Shown here in pieces: positions 1 through 5,936 of a DNA stretch of 7,738 nucleotides. The notes beneath the pieces are model-generated. The model was not told the origin of the DNA. It was given only the letters and a program-made list of their open reading frames with translations, and searched no databases. How positions within the stretch are numbered: the stretch's first letter is position 1; each line of letters begins with the position of its first letter. Position numbers and translations under genes: made by a program. Source of the DNA: an uncultured Alphaproteobacteria bacterium (lineage in GTDB: Bacteria > Pseudomonadota > Alphaproteobacteria > Reyranellales > Reyranellaceae); NCBI GenBank assembly GCA_903929895.1, contig CAIYWM010000122.1, positions 1-7,738 of the forward strand. The letters are read 5' to 3'.

Positions 1-294
1 GCGCGGATCGCGCGACTGGCCCGTTTGAAGGTTCCTGAAGAGGAGCTGACGCCGCTGGCCGGCGAGCTTTCGGGCATTTTTGCCTGGATCGAGCAGTTGA
101 ACGAAGTCGACACCAACAATGTCGAGCCCATGTCGTCTGTCTCCGACGTCACGCTGCCCATGCGCGCGGACAAGGTCACGGACGGCGGCATCGCGGAGAA
201 GGTGCTGGCCAACGCGCCGGGCGGCGCGGTCTACATTGACCCGTCCGACAGGAACGCTGGCGGCTTCTTCACCGTTCCGAAGGTGGTGGAGTAG
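1..294 (+). CDS. gatC: Glutamyl-tRNA(Gln)/aspartyl-tRNA(Asn) amidotransferase subunit C, 5'-truncated
   Basis: GatC is the small scaffold subunit of the cytoplasmic GatCAB amidotransferase; it wraps around GatA and helps hold GatA and GatB together. The window enters the gene in frame, giving 97 visible residues. It starts inside the conserved RIARLARL helix, so I estimate only about ten N-terminal residues are missing. Family landmarks follow in order: LAGELSGIFAWIEQLNEVDT, then VEPM, MRADKVTDGG, EKVLANAP and the C-terminal FFTVPKVVE. The TTG at 25 is an internal Leu codon, not a start. One oddity is the stretch between ANAP and FFTVPKVVE (bases 220-264), which is about 15 residues against roughly 5 in GatC proteins I recall. 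The gene ends 3 bases before gatA and carries the gatA ribosome-binding site in its last codons, so the two are probably cotranscribed and translationally coupled. Confidence 0.96.
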   Translation, partial: ARIARLARLKVPEEELTPLAGELSGIFAWIEQLNEVDTNNVEPMSSVSDVTLPMRADKVTDGGIAEKVLANAPGGAVYIDPSDRNAGGFFTVPKVVE

Positions 295-297
295 GCG

Positions 298-1770
298 ATG
301 ACGGCTCTTACCGATCTCACCATCGCTCAGCTCACGTCGGCGCTGACCAAGAAGGAAGCGAGCGCCGTCGAGGTGGCCGACGCGCACCTCGCGAAGCTCG
401 ACGAGCATCGTGCGCTCAACGCCTTCATCACAGAGACGCCGGACAAGGCGCGCGAGATGGCACAGGCCTCGGACGCGCGCCGGGCCAACGGTGAGGCGGG
501 CCTGCTCGAGGGCGTGCCGCTGGCGATCAAGGACCTGTTCTGCACCGAGGGCGTGCAGACGACGGCGGCGTCGAACATTCTCAAGGGATTCGTGCCTCAG
601 TACGAGAGCACGGTGACGGCGAACCTGTGGAAGTCGGGCGCGGTGATGGTCGGCAAGACCAATCTCGACGAGTTCGCCATGGGCTCCTCGAACATGACCA
701 GTCATTTCGGTGGCGTCGAGAATCCGTGGAAGCGCAAGGGCGACAACCGCAAGCTGGTGCCGGGCGGTTCGTCCGGCGGTTCGGCGGCCGCGGTCGCTGC
801 CTACATGGTGCCGGGCAGCACGGGCACCGATACCGGCGGCTCGATCCGCCAGCCGGCGGCCTTCTGCGGCATCGTCGGCCTGAAGCCGACCTACGGCCGT
901 TGCTCACGGTGGGGCGTCGTGGCCTTCTCGAGTTCGCTCGACCAGCCGGGTCCGTTTGCCCGCACCGTCGAGGATACGGCGCTGCTGCTGCAGGCCATGT
1001 CGGGTCACGACCCGAAGGACTCGACTTCGGCGCCTCTGCCGGTGCCGGACTTTGCGGCCGCGGCGCGCAATCCCGACATCAGGGGCATGATGGTCGGAAT
1101 CCCGAAGGAATACCGGGTCGACGGGATGTCCGAGGAGATCGTGGCCCTGTGGTCGAAGGGCATGGAGATGCTGGAGGCGGCCGGCGCGGAGCCGGTCGAG
1201 GTCTCGCTGCCTCATACCAAGTACGCCTTGCCAGCCTATTACATTGTGGCGCCGGCCGAATGCTCGTCCAACCTGGCGCGCTACGACGGTGTCCGCTTCG
1301 GGCTGCGCGTTCCCGGCAAGGACCTGACCGAGTTGTACGAGAACACGCGCGGCGCCGGCTTCGGCAAGGAAACGCGCCGGCGCATCCTGATCGGGACCTA
1401 CGTGCTCTCGGCCGGCTATTACGACGCCTACTACAAGAAGGCGCAGCAGATCCGGGCGCTGATCGCGCGTGACTTCAAGCAGGCGTTCGAGAAATGCGAC
1501 GTGCTGCTGACGCCGACCGCGCCGACGGCGGCCTTCGCGGCGGGCGACAAGATGGACGACCCGGTGACCATGTATCTCAACGACATGTTCACGATCCCCG
1601 CGTCGATGGCGGGGCTGCCCGGCATCTCGGTGCCGGCCGGCATGGACAAGGACGGTCTGCCGCTCGGCCTGCAGCTGATCGGCCGCGCCTTCGACGAGGA
1701 GACAATGCTGCGGGCCGCGGCCGCGTTGGAGAAGGCTGCCGCTTTCGGCGGGCGGCCGGCGGGATACTAG
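298..1770 (+). CDS. gatA: Glutamyl-tRNA(Gln)/aspartyl-tRNA(Asn) amidotransferase subunit A
   Basis: GatA is the glutaminase subunit of GatCAB. It hydrolyses glutamine and passes ammonia through a tunnel to GatB, which amidates Glu-tRNA(Gln) and/or Asp-tRNA(Asn). The protein is 490 residues, a normal length. It is an amidase-signature enzyme with an intact Ser-cisSer-Lys triad: Lys78 in PLAIKD, the cis-Ser158 of PGGSSGGS and the nucleophile Ser182 of [10 protein letters not shown]. The 24-residue spacing of the two serines matches the family. Other conserved blocks are [14 protein letters not shown] (about 119-132), [13 protein letters not shown] after the nucleophile, and the C-terminal [10 protein letters not shown] and [11 protein letters not shown] region. 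The ATG at 298 is preceded by GGAG at 288-291, 6 bases upstream and within the end of gatC. No frameshift or missing catalytic residue is seen. The usual partner gatB is not next; it lies about 4.2 kb downstream. Confidence 0.98.
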   Translation: MTALTDLTIAQLTSALTKKEASAVEVADAHLAKLDEHRALNAFITETPDKAREMAQASDARRANGEAGLLEGVPLAIKDLFCTEGVQTTAASNILKGFVPQYESTVTANLWKSGAVMVGKTNLDEFAMGSSNMTSHFGGVENPWKRKGDNRKLVPGGSSGGSAAAVAAYMVPGSTGTDTGGSIRQPAAFCGIVGLKPTYGRCSRWGVVAFSSSLDQPGPFARTVEDTALLLQAMSGHDPKDSTSAPLPVPDFAAAARNPDIRGMMVGIPKEYRVDGMSEEIVALWSKGMEMLEAAGAEPVEVSLPHTKYALPAYYIVAPAECSSNLARYDGVRFGLRVPGKDLTELYENTRGAGFGKETRRRILIGTYVLSAGYYDAYYKKAQQIRALIARDFKQAFEKCDVLLTPTAPTAAFAAGDKMDDPVTMYLNDMFTIPASMAGLPGISVPAGMDKDGLPLGLQLIGRAFDEETMLRAAAALEKAAAFGGRPAGY

Positions 1771-1883
1771 ACCGGCTGATACGAGGGCCTGCGGCGACAG
1801 CGTGGCACACGCATGGCAAGCTTCCGTCACGAAGCCGTCACGACCTTGCAATAGGCGGACGGAACAGCGAGGGAGGGACTGCG
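1771..1883 (+). other. Intergenic region between gatA and the first Bug-type receptor gene
   Basis: This 113-base gap has no coding potential I can support. It holds a small dyad, GCGTG-gca-CACGC (1800-1812), and a tandem pair of the 9-mer CCGTCACGA at 1824-1832 and 1835-1843. It ends in the purine-rich ribosome-binding site AGGGAGG (1870-1876), 7 bases before the ATG at 1884. No hairpin followed by a T-run is visible, so no intrinsic terminator for gatCA can be called. Read-through from gatA into the receptor gene remains possible. Confidence 0.5.
1824..1843 (+). repeat. Phased direct repeat, candidate operator
   Basis: Two perfect copies of CCGTCACGA occupy 1824-1832 and 1835-1843, with starts 11 bases apart, close to one DNA helical turn. 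Tandem half-sites on the same helix face are a common arrangement for regulator binding. The repeat sits about 40 to 60 bases upstream of the receptor start codon, which is where a control site would be expected. I recognise no specific regulator consensus, and chance is not excluded for a pair this short. Confidence 0.35.
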
Positions 1884-2867
1884 ATGACCACGAAGAACGG
1901 GCCGGCACGACGGTCGGTACTGGCGGGCGCCGCCGCGGCCGTATTTCTACCCGGCGCGGTGCGGGCTCAGGCCTGGCCCAGCCGGACCATCACCCTGGTC
2001 GTTCCCTTCGCACCCGGTGGCGGAACCGATACCTTTGCCCGGCCCTTCGCCGCCAAGCTGTCGCAGGAACTGGGCCAGCAGGTCGTGATCGACAATCGCG
2101 CGGGCGCGGGAGGCACGGTCGGCGCCGCGATCGTCGCCAAGGCGAAGCCGGACGGCTACACGTTTCTCCTGGGGTCGGTTCATCACGCGGTTGCCGTCAC
2201 CGCCTACAAGCAGCTTCCGTATGACCTGCAGAAAGACCTCGTGCCGGTGACGAGCGTTGCGTCCGTGCCCGACGTGCTGGTGATCTATCCCGGCATCCCG
2301 GCGAAGACGATTCAGGAGTTCATCGCCTACTGCAAGGCCAATCCGGGCAAGACGAATTTCGGATCGGCCGGCCTTGGCACCACCCGACATCTCGCGGGCG
2401 AGATTTTCAACGCGAAGACGGGCACCGCCATGACGCACGTTCCCTACAAGGGGTCGGGCCCCGCCACGGCGGCACTGATCAGTGGCGAAGTGACGGCGGT
2501 CTTCGAAGGACTGGGCAGCGCGGCACCCTATATCCGCAGCGGCAAGGCGAGGGCGCTGGCGGTGTTCTCGGCCGAGCGCTCGCCAGCATTTCCCGACATT
2601 CCGACGGCCGCCGAAGCCGGATTGGCGGGCTTCGAATCGCTGTCTTGGTACGGGCTCTGGGCGCCTGCCGGCACCGACGCGGCCATTGTCTCGGCGATGC
2701 AGGCAGCCGTCGCAAAGGCATTCACGGCGGCCGACCTGACCAGGATCTGGCTCGAGCAAGGGGCGGCGCCGGGTGGGGCTCCCACCGCGGGCTTCGCGGC
2801 CTTTGTCACCGAAGAGATCGGGAAATGGGGCAAGGTCGTGCGGGACGGCAACATCACGATCGAATGA
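1884..2867 (+). CDS. Bug/TctC-type tripartite tricarboxylate transporter substrate-binding protein
   Basis: This is a predicted periplasmic solute receptor of the Bug (TctC) family, whose members capture carboxylates, amino acids or other small organic ligands in a two-lobed fold. It has 327 residues, the usual family size. The N-terminus carries a signal peptide with paired arginines (Arg9-Arg10, in PARRSVLAG), an Ala-rich hydrophobic core and an AVRA-QA cleavage region near residues 25-30; the arginines suggest Tat export but do not prove it. The mature start WPSRTITLVVPFAPGGGTD (about 31-49) and VPYKGSGPA (186-194) are family hallmarks. Further family-like blocks are NFGSAGLGTTRHLAGE, SGKARALAV and the C-terminal YGLWAPAGT. 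ATG 1884 is chosen because AGGGAGG lies 7 bases upstream and the signal peptide begins directly after it; the frame stays open far upstream inside gatA but has no protein character there. The ligand cannot be read from sequence. No TctA/TctB membrane genes are adjacent. The amidohydrolase 153 bases downstream may act on the imported compound. Confidence 0.93.
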   Translation: MTTKNGPARRSVLAGAAAAVFLPGAVRAQAWPSRTITLVVPFAPGGGTDTFARPFAAKLSQELGQQVVIDNRAGAGGTVGAAIVAKAKPDGYTFLLGSVHHAVAVTAYKQLPYDLQKDLVPVTSVASVPDVLVIYPGIPAKTIQEFIAYCKANPGKTNFGSAGLGTTRHLAGEIFNAKTGTAMTHVPYKGSGPATAALISGEVTAVFEGLGSAAPYIRSGKARALAVFSAERSPAFPDIPTAAEAGLAGFESLSWYGLWAPAGTDAAIVSAMQAAVAKAFTAADLTRIWLEQGAAPGGAPTAGFAAFVTEEIGKWGKVVRDGNITIE

Positions 2868-3020
2868 CATCTGCGCCGGTAGCGCCTCGATACAGCCCAC
2901 GGCCTGCTGGGTGAGCCTATCGGATCGCAGGGCGAGCCGCCGGCGTTGTTCGAGCCCGGGCGCTCCTCTCGCAGTCCAGCCAAGTGCGTTACACTTCCGG
3001 AAATTCCGGAGGAAACGAAC
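2868..3020 (+). other. Intergenic region between the receptor and amidohydrolase genes
   Basis: This 153-base GC-rich gap has no supportable gene. Its only clear structure is at the 3' end: a 15-base dyad (2996-3010) that runs into the ribosome-binding site GGAGG (3008-3012). A TACACT at 2990-2995 resembles a -10 element, but I see no -35 partner at proper spacing. No terminator with a T-run is visible, so the two flanking genes could share one transcript. Confidence 0.45.
2996..3010 (+). promoter_or_regulatory. 15-base dyad overlapping the amidohydrolase ribosome-binding site
   Basis: TCCGGAA-A-TTCCGGA is a perfect inverted repeat with one central base. Its right arm supplies the first three bases of the Shine-Dalgarno GGAGG at 3008-3012, which sits 8 bases before the ATG at 3021. 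At the DNA level it could bind a dimeric repressor. At the RNA level UCCGG (2996-3000) can pair with CCGGA (3006-3010) around a 5-base loop, which would partly hide the ribosome-binding site. The sequence does not tell which, if either, happens. Confidence 0.4.
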
Positions 3021-4739
3021 ATGGCGGATTTCGATCTCGTAGTGCGCAGCGGCAACCTGGCGGATGGCTCAGGTGCGACGATCCGTGAGGCCGACGTGGC
3101 GGTGAAGGATGGCAGGATCGCCGCCATCGGTAAGGTGAGCGGGCAGGGCCAGGAGGAGATCGACGGAAAGGGCATGCTGGTCACGCCCGGCTTCGTCGAC
3201 ATCCATACCCACTATGACGGCCAAGCGACCTGGGATTCCTACCTGCAGCCGTCGAGCTGGCACGGCGTCACCACGGCCGTGATGGGCAATTGCGGCGTCG
3301 GTTTCGCCCCGGTGAAGGTCGAGGACCGTCAGCGCCTGATCGAATTGATGGAAGGCGTCGAGGACATTCCCGGCGCCGCGCTCGATGAAGGCCTGAACTG
3401 GTCCTGGGAATCGTTCGGTCAGTATCTCGATGCGCTCGATGCCAAGCCGCGCGACATGGATCTCGGCGCGCAGCTGCCGCACGGTGCGCTGCGAGTCTTC
3501 GTGATGGGCGAGCGGGCGGCCCGTCTCGAGGAAGCGACGTCCGAGGAAGTGGCGCAGATGCGCGCGCTGACGGCTCAGGCCATGCGCGACGGCGCCATCG
3601 GCTTCTCGACCTCGCGCACGCTCAATCATCGCACGGTTAAGGGCGATCCGACGCCGTCGCTGCGCGCGTCCGAAGAGGAGCTTCTCGGCATCGCGCTCGG
3701 CATGAAGGATGCGGGCCGCGGCGTCATCGAATTCATCTCGGACTTCAATACACCGAACGCAGAGAGCGAGTTCGAGATGCTCGACCGGCTGCTTACCGCC
3801 TCCGGCCGGCCGTTCTCAGTGTCGCTGGCGCAGGCCCACTCGCGGCCCGACGGCTGGCGCCGACTGCTCGGGCTGGTCGAAGGCCTGGTCGCCAAGGGCC
3901 ATAGCGCCAAGGCGCAGGTGGCGCCGAGGCCGATCGGTGTCCTGCAGGGACTGCAGGCGAGCCGCATTCCGTTCTCGATGTGCGCCTCCTACAAGGCGAT
4001 CCAGAACAAGACGGTCGCGGAACGTCTGGCGATCATGCGCGACCCCACATTCCGCACGCAGATCCTGAAGGAGAGCCAGGAGCCGCTGCGCTCGGCCATG
4101 GCGGCGCGCTTCACCGATTTTGATCGCATGTTCCCGCTGGGCGATCCGCCAGACTACGAGCCGCCGCAGGAAAGCTCGCTAGGCGCGCGCGCGCGCCGCG
4201 AGAACCGCGATCCGCGCGAGGTCGTGTACGATTACCTGATCGAAGGCGAGGGCAAGAACTTCATCTTCGCACCCTTCGCCAACTACGCTGCCTACAACCT
4301 CGACTGCTGCAGCGAGATGATGCAGAGCCCGCACACGCTGATCGGACTCGGCGACGGCGGCGCGCATGTCGGCCTGATCTCCGACGGCTCGTTCCCGACC
4401 TCGCTGCTCTCGCACTGGGGCCGGGACCGCAAGAGCGGCCGTCTCGACGTGTCGTGGCTGGTCAAGCGCCACACGCAGGATAATGCCAGGGCCGTCGGTC
4501 TCGAAGACCGTGGCGTCGTGGCGGTTGGCAAGAAGGCCGATCTCAACGTCATCGACTTCGACAAGCTCAGGGTCGAAGCGCCGGTGATGAAGTGGGACCT
4601 GCCGGCGGGCGGCAAGCGCCTGCTCCAGCGCGCGACCGGCTATCGCGCGACCATCGTGTCGGGGCAGGTCACGTATCGCGATGGCGAGCCGACCGGGGCG
4701 CTGCCGGGTCGGCTGGTGCGCGGCGCGCGGGCCGGCTGA
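3021..4739 (+). CDS. N-acyl-D-amino-acid deacylase family zinc amidohydrolase
   Basis: This 572-residue metal-dependent hydrolase belongs to the amidohydrolase superfamily, in the branch of D-aminoacylases that remove an acyl group from N-acyl-D-amino acids. No signal peptide is seen, so it is probably cytoplasmic. An N-terminal beta-sandwich part (about 1-56) leads into the barrel through PGFVDIHTHYDGQ, with metal-binding His62 and His64. GNCGVGFAP follows, with Cys91 at the position of the metal-bridging Cys of D-aminoacylase. Then come GAIGFSTSRTLNHR (192-204), His273 in AQAHSRP and the DGGAH block (Asp445-His449), whose Asp should be the catalytic base. The C-terminal VAVGKKADLNVIDFD returns to the sandwich. 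The THMR-type His of classical D-aminoacylase appears replaced by the segment at 234-243 (GVIEFISDFN). From memory the sequence looks closer to the mycobacterial Rv2913c-like subgroup than to Alcaligenes D-aminoacylase, so the true substrate is uncertain. ATG 3021 follows GGAGG at good spacing. Confidence 0.88.
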   Translation: MADFDLVVRSGNLADGSGATIREADVAVKDGRIAAIGKVSGQGQEEIDGKGMLVTPGFVDIHTHYDGQATWDSYLQPSSWHGVTTAVMGNCGVGFAPVKVEDRQRLIELMEGVEDIPGAALDEGLNWSWESFGQYLDALDAKPRDMDLGAQLPHGALRVFVMGERAARLEEATSEEVAQMRALTAQAMRDGAIGFSTSRTLNHRTVKGDPTPSLRASEEELLGIALGMKDAGRGVIEFISDFNTPNAESEFEMLDRLLTASGRPFSVSLAQAHSRPDGWRRLLGLVEGLVAKGHSAKAQVAPRPIGVLQGLQASRIPFSMCASYKAIQNKTVAERLAIMRDPTFRTQILKESQEPLRSAMAARFTDFDRMFPLGDPPDYEPPQESSLGARARRENRDPREVVYDYLIEGEGKNFIFAPFANYAAYNLDCCSEMMQSPHTLIGLGDGGAHVGLISDGSFPTSLLSHWGRDRKSGRLDVSWLVKRHTQDNARAVGLEDRGVVAVGKKADLNVIDFDKLRVEAPVMKWDLPAGGKRLLQRATGYRATIVSGQVTYRDGEPTGALPGRLVRGARAG

Positions 4740-4763
4740 GCGGCCCACGCGCACTCGGCATCG

Positions 4764-4781
4764 AGGGCGATCAGTCGCCCT
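4764..4781. terminator. Candidate bidirectional terminator hairpin between convergent genes
   Basis: AGGGCGA (4764-4770) and TCGCCCT (4775-4781) form a perfect 7-base-pair stem with the 4-base loop TCAG. It lies in and just past the 31-base gap between the convergent amidohydrolase and second receptor genes and overlaps the receptor stop codon (4771-4773). Position and GC-rich stem fit a terminator serving both genes. The downstream sequence has only scattered T residues on the plus strand and no T-run on the minus strand, so intrinsic termination would be weak. Confidence 0.4.
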
Positions 4782-5754
4782 TGATGTCGTTGTCCTTGAT
4801 GACCTTGAACCAGCGCTCCTGTTCGCTCTTCTGGTAGGCGGCGAACTCCTCGGGCGAGGTCGTCAGGATTTCCATGTTGAACTGCTCGATGAACTTCTGC
4901 GTCACATCGGGCGCCATCACGGCCTTCTTGATCTCCGCATGCATGCGGTCGACGATCGGGCGCGGGGTGCCGGTCGGCGCGTAGACGCCCCACCAGGAGT
5001 AGGAAGGGAAGGCCTTCACGCCCTGTTCGATGAGGGTGGACGTGTCGGGCAGGGCCGGCGTGCGCTTCTCGCCGGTCACGGCCAGCGCGCGCACCTTGTT
5101 GGCACGAACGTGCGGGCTGAAGGACGTCAGGCTGCCGATGGCGACATCGGTGACCCCCGCCAGGATGTCCTGGTTGAGCGGCCCGCCGCCCTTGTACGGG
5201 ATCAGGTTCAGGTCGACGCCGTTCTCCTTCTTGATGAGGGTCATCAGCACCAGCGCCTGGCTGGCGCCGAGCACGCCGACATTGACCTTGCCCGGGCGCG
5301 CCTTGGCGTCGGTGATCACCTCGGCGAAGGTCTTGTAGGGCCGGTCGGGGTGCGCGCAGATCGCCTGCGGCGTGCGCCCGATAAGCATGACGTTGAACAG
5401 CTCGGAATCCTTGTAGGGCAGTCCCGAGGCAAAGGCAGGATTGAGGATGTGGCTGTCGAAGGTCAGCATCCAGGTCTGGCCGTCGGGCGGCGCCTTGGCG
5501 GCGATTGCCGATCCGACCGCGCCGGTGCCGCCCGGCTTGTTGTCGACCAGGATGTTCCAGCCCGTATTCTCGATCATCTTGGCCTGGATGATGCGCGCCA
5601 CCGGGTCGGTCGAGCCGCCGGGCGGGAAGGGAACGATGATCCTGAGGGCCCCCTTGGGCCAGTCGGCGGCGGCCTGGGCGCGAACGAGGGTCGGCGCCCC
5701 CAACGTGGCGGCGGCGGCGCCGACGAGTAGCGTACGGCGATTGAACGTCGTCAT
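4771..5754 (-). CDS. Second Bug/TctC-type tripartite tricarboxylate transporter substrate-binding protein
   Basis: This is another predicted periplasmic solute receptor of the Bug family, also 327 residues. It has a signal peptide with paired arginines (Arg6-Arg7 in NRRTLLVG), an Ala-rich hydrophobic stretch and a VRAQA cleavage region near residues 24-28. Family blocks follow: [14 protein letters not shown] (about 37-50), [12 protein letters not shown] (71-82), IPYKGGGPL (185-193), KVRALAVTG and [10 protein letters not shown]. The start at 5754 is preferred because GGGAGG lies 6 bases upstream on the minus strand and the signal peptide begins there; an in-frame ATG 21 codons earlier lacks such support. 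The protein differs clearly from the first receptor along its length, so the pair is not a recent duplication. It is convergent with the amidohydrolase and divergent from gatB, hence on its own transcript. The ligand is unknown, and no membrane permease subunits are adjacent. Confidence 0.93.
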   Translation of the reverse strand: MTTFNRRTLLVGAAAATLGAPTLVRAQAAADWPKGALRIIVPFPPGGSTDPVARIIQAKMIENTGWNILVDNKPGGTGAVGSAIAAKAPPDGQTWMLTFDSHILNPAFASGLPYKDSELFNVMLIGRTPQAICAHPDRPYKTFAEVITDAKARPGKVNVGVLGASQALVLMTLIKKENGVDLNLIPYKGGGPLNQDILAGVTDVAIGSLTSFSPHVRANKVRALAVTGEKRTPALPDTSTLIEQGVKAFPSYSWWGVYAPTGTPRPIVDRMHAEIKKAVMAPDVTQKFIEQFNMEILTTSPEEFAAYQKSEQERWFKVIKDNDIKGD

Positions 5755-5790
5755 TGAAAGCCTCCCTGCGGATACGTCTTGTTGTGGGCG

Positions 5791-5866
5791 TGCCGAAAGC
5801 GGCCGCTCCTTGCCCAAGCTTTTACTTCAGCCTGTTCGGCATCTGGAAGAGCGATCTTGTGCCGAA
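5791..5866. repeat. Three copies of the 7-mer TGCCGAA, candidate regulator half-sites
   Basis: TGCCGAA lies at 5791-5797 and 5860-5866 on the plus strand, with its exact complement TTCGGCA at 5835-5841. The first and third copies extend to the 9-mer GTGCCGAAA. The second and third form an inverted pair separated by 18 bases. Three matches to one 7-mer within 182 bases is more than expected by chance, and their location between divergent genes fits operator half-sites. I know no regulator that binds this sequence. Confidence 0.3.
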
Positions 5867-5870
5867 AATG

Positions 5871-5885
5871 TGGCGTAAAACGCCA
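5871..5885. repeat. Inverted repeat upstream of the gatB promoter-like elements
   Basis: TGGCGT-AAA-ACGCCA is a perfect 6-base dyad with a 3-base centre, about 16 bases upstream of the candidate -35 element of gatB. It could be an operator or activator site. As an RNA hairpin it would have no upstream plus-strand gene to terminate, since the neighbouring gene runs leftward. Confidence 0.35.
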
Positions 5886-5901
5886 TCGCGGATCGATCTT
5901 T

Positions 5902-5930
5902 TTGCCAAGCGGAGCGGTATTGGCTATCTA
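5902..5930 (+). promoter_or_regulatory. Candidate housekeeping-sigma promoter of gatB
   Basis: TTGCCA (5902-5907) and TATCTA (5925-5930) are separated by 17 bases. Against the E. coli consensus the -35 matches 5 of 6 and the -10 matches 3 of 6. Shifted by one base and compared with the rhizobial CTTGAC/CTATAT form, the matches are 4 of 6 (TTTGCC) and 5 of 6 (CTATCT). With normal geometry, transcription would begin at about 5937, the A of the gatB ATG. This is a motif match only. Confidence 0.45.
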
Positions 5931-5936
5931 GCCTTC

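Larger units (their letters stand above)
5755..5936. other. Divergent intergenic region between the second receptor gene and gatB
   Basis: This 182-base region must hold the promoters for the leftward receptor gene and, if gatB is not transcribed from elsewhere, for gatB. It is visibly richer in A/T than the genes. The receptor ribosome-binding site is at 5761-5766 (read on the minus strand). The 7-mer TGCCGAA occurs at 5791-5797, inverted at 5835-5841 and again at 5860-5866. A short dyad lies at 5871-5885, and a promoter-like pair for gatB at 5902-5930. I could not assign a convincing promoter for the leftward gene. Confidence 0.6.

Noticed and set aside
1755..1776. GCCGG/CCGGC stem around the gatA stop as a terminator
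   Set aside because: It has a short stem, a 12-base loop and no following T-run, and GC-rich matches of this size are common here.
904..1908. Long open frame on the minus strand opposite gatA (334 codons)
   Set aside because: It is antisense to a complete gatA with intact catalytic motifs. Its translation is Arg/His-rich and low in recognisable motifs, typical of spurious frames in GC-rich DNA.
1947..2900. Open frame on the minus strand opposite the first receptor gene (317 codons)
   Set aside because: It is a GC-driven shadow frame; the plus-strand receptor is clearly the real gene.
4183..4196. Fourteen-base alternating GC run, possibly Z-DNA-prone
   Set aside because: It lies within the amidohydrolase frame encoding Ala-Arg repeats, and such runs are expected in GC-rich coding DNA.
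4681..5730. Long open frame on the plus strand opposite the second receptor gene (349 codons)
   Set aside because: It mirrors the receptor coding sequence and is rich in Arg, Gly and Asp with no domain pattern. The minus-strand frame has a signal peptide, family motifs and a ribosome-binding site.
5755..5817. A 21-residue N-terminal extension of the minus-strand receptor
   Set aside because: It would place charged residues before the signal peptide, and the good ribosome-binding site directly precedes the start at 5754.
5754..5936. In-frame N-terminal extension of gatB
   Set aside because: The frame is open upstream, but the extra residues do not match GatB and would fill the divergent promoter region. 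The family starts near the ATG at 5937.
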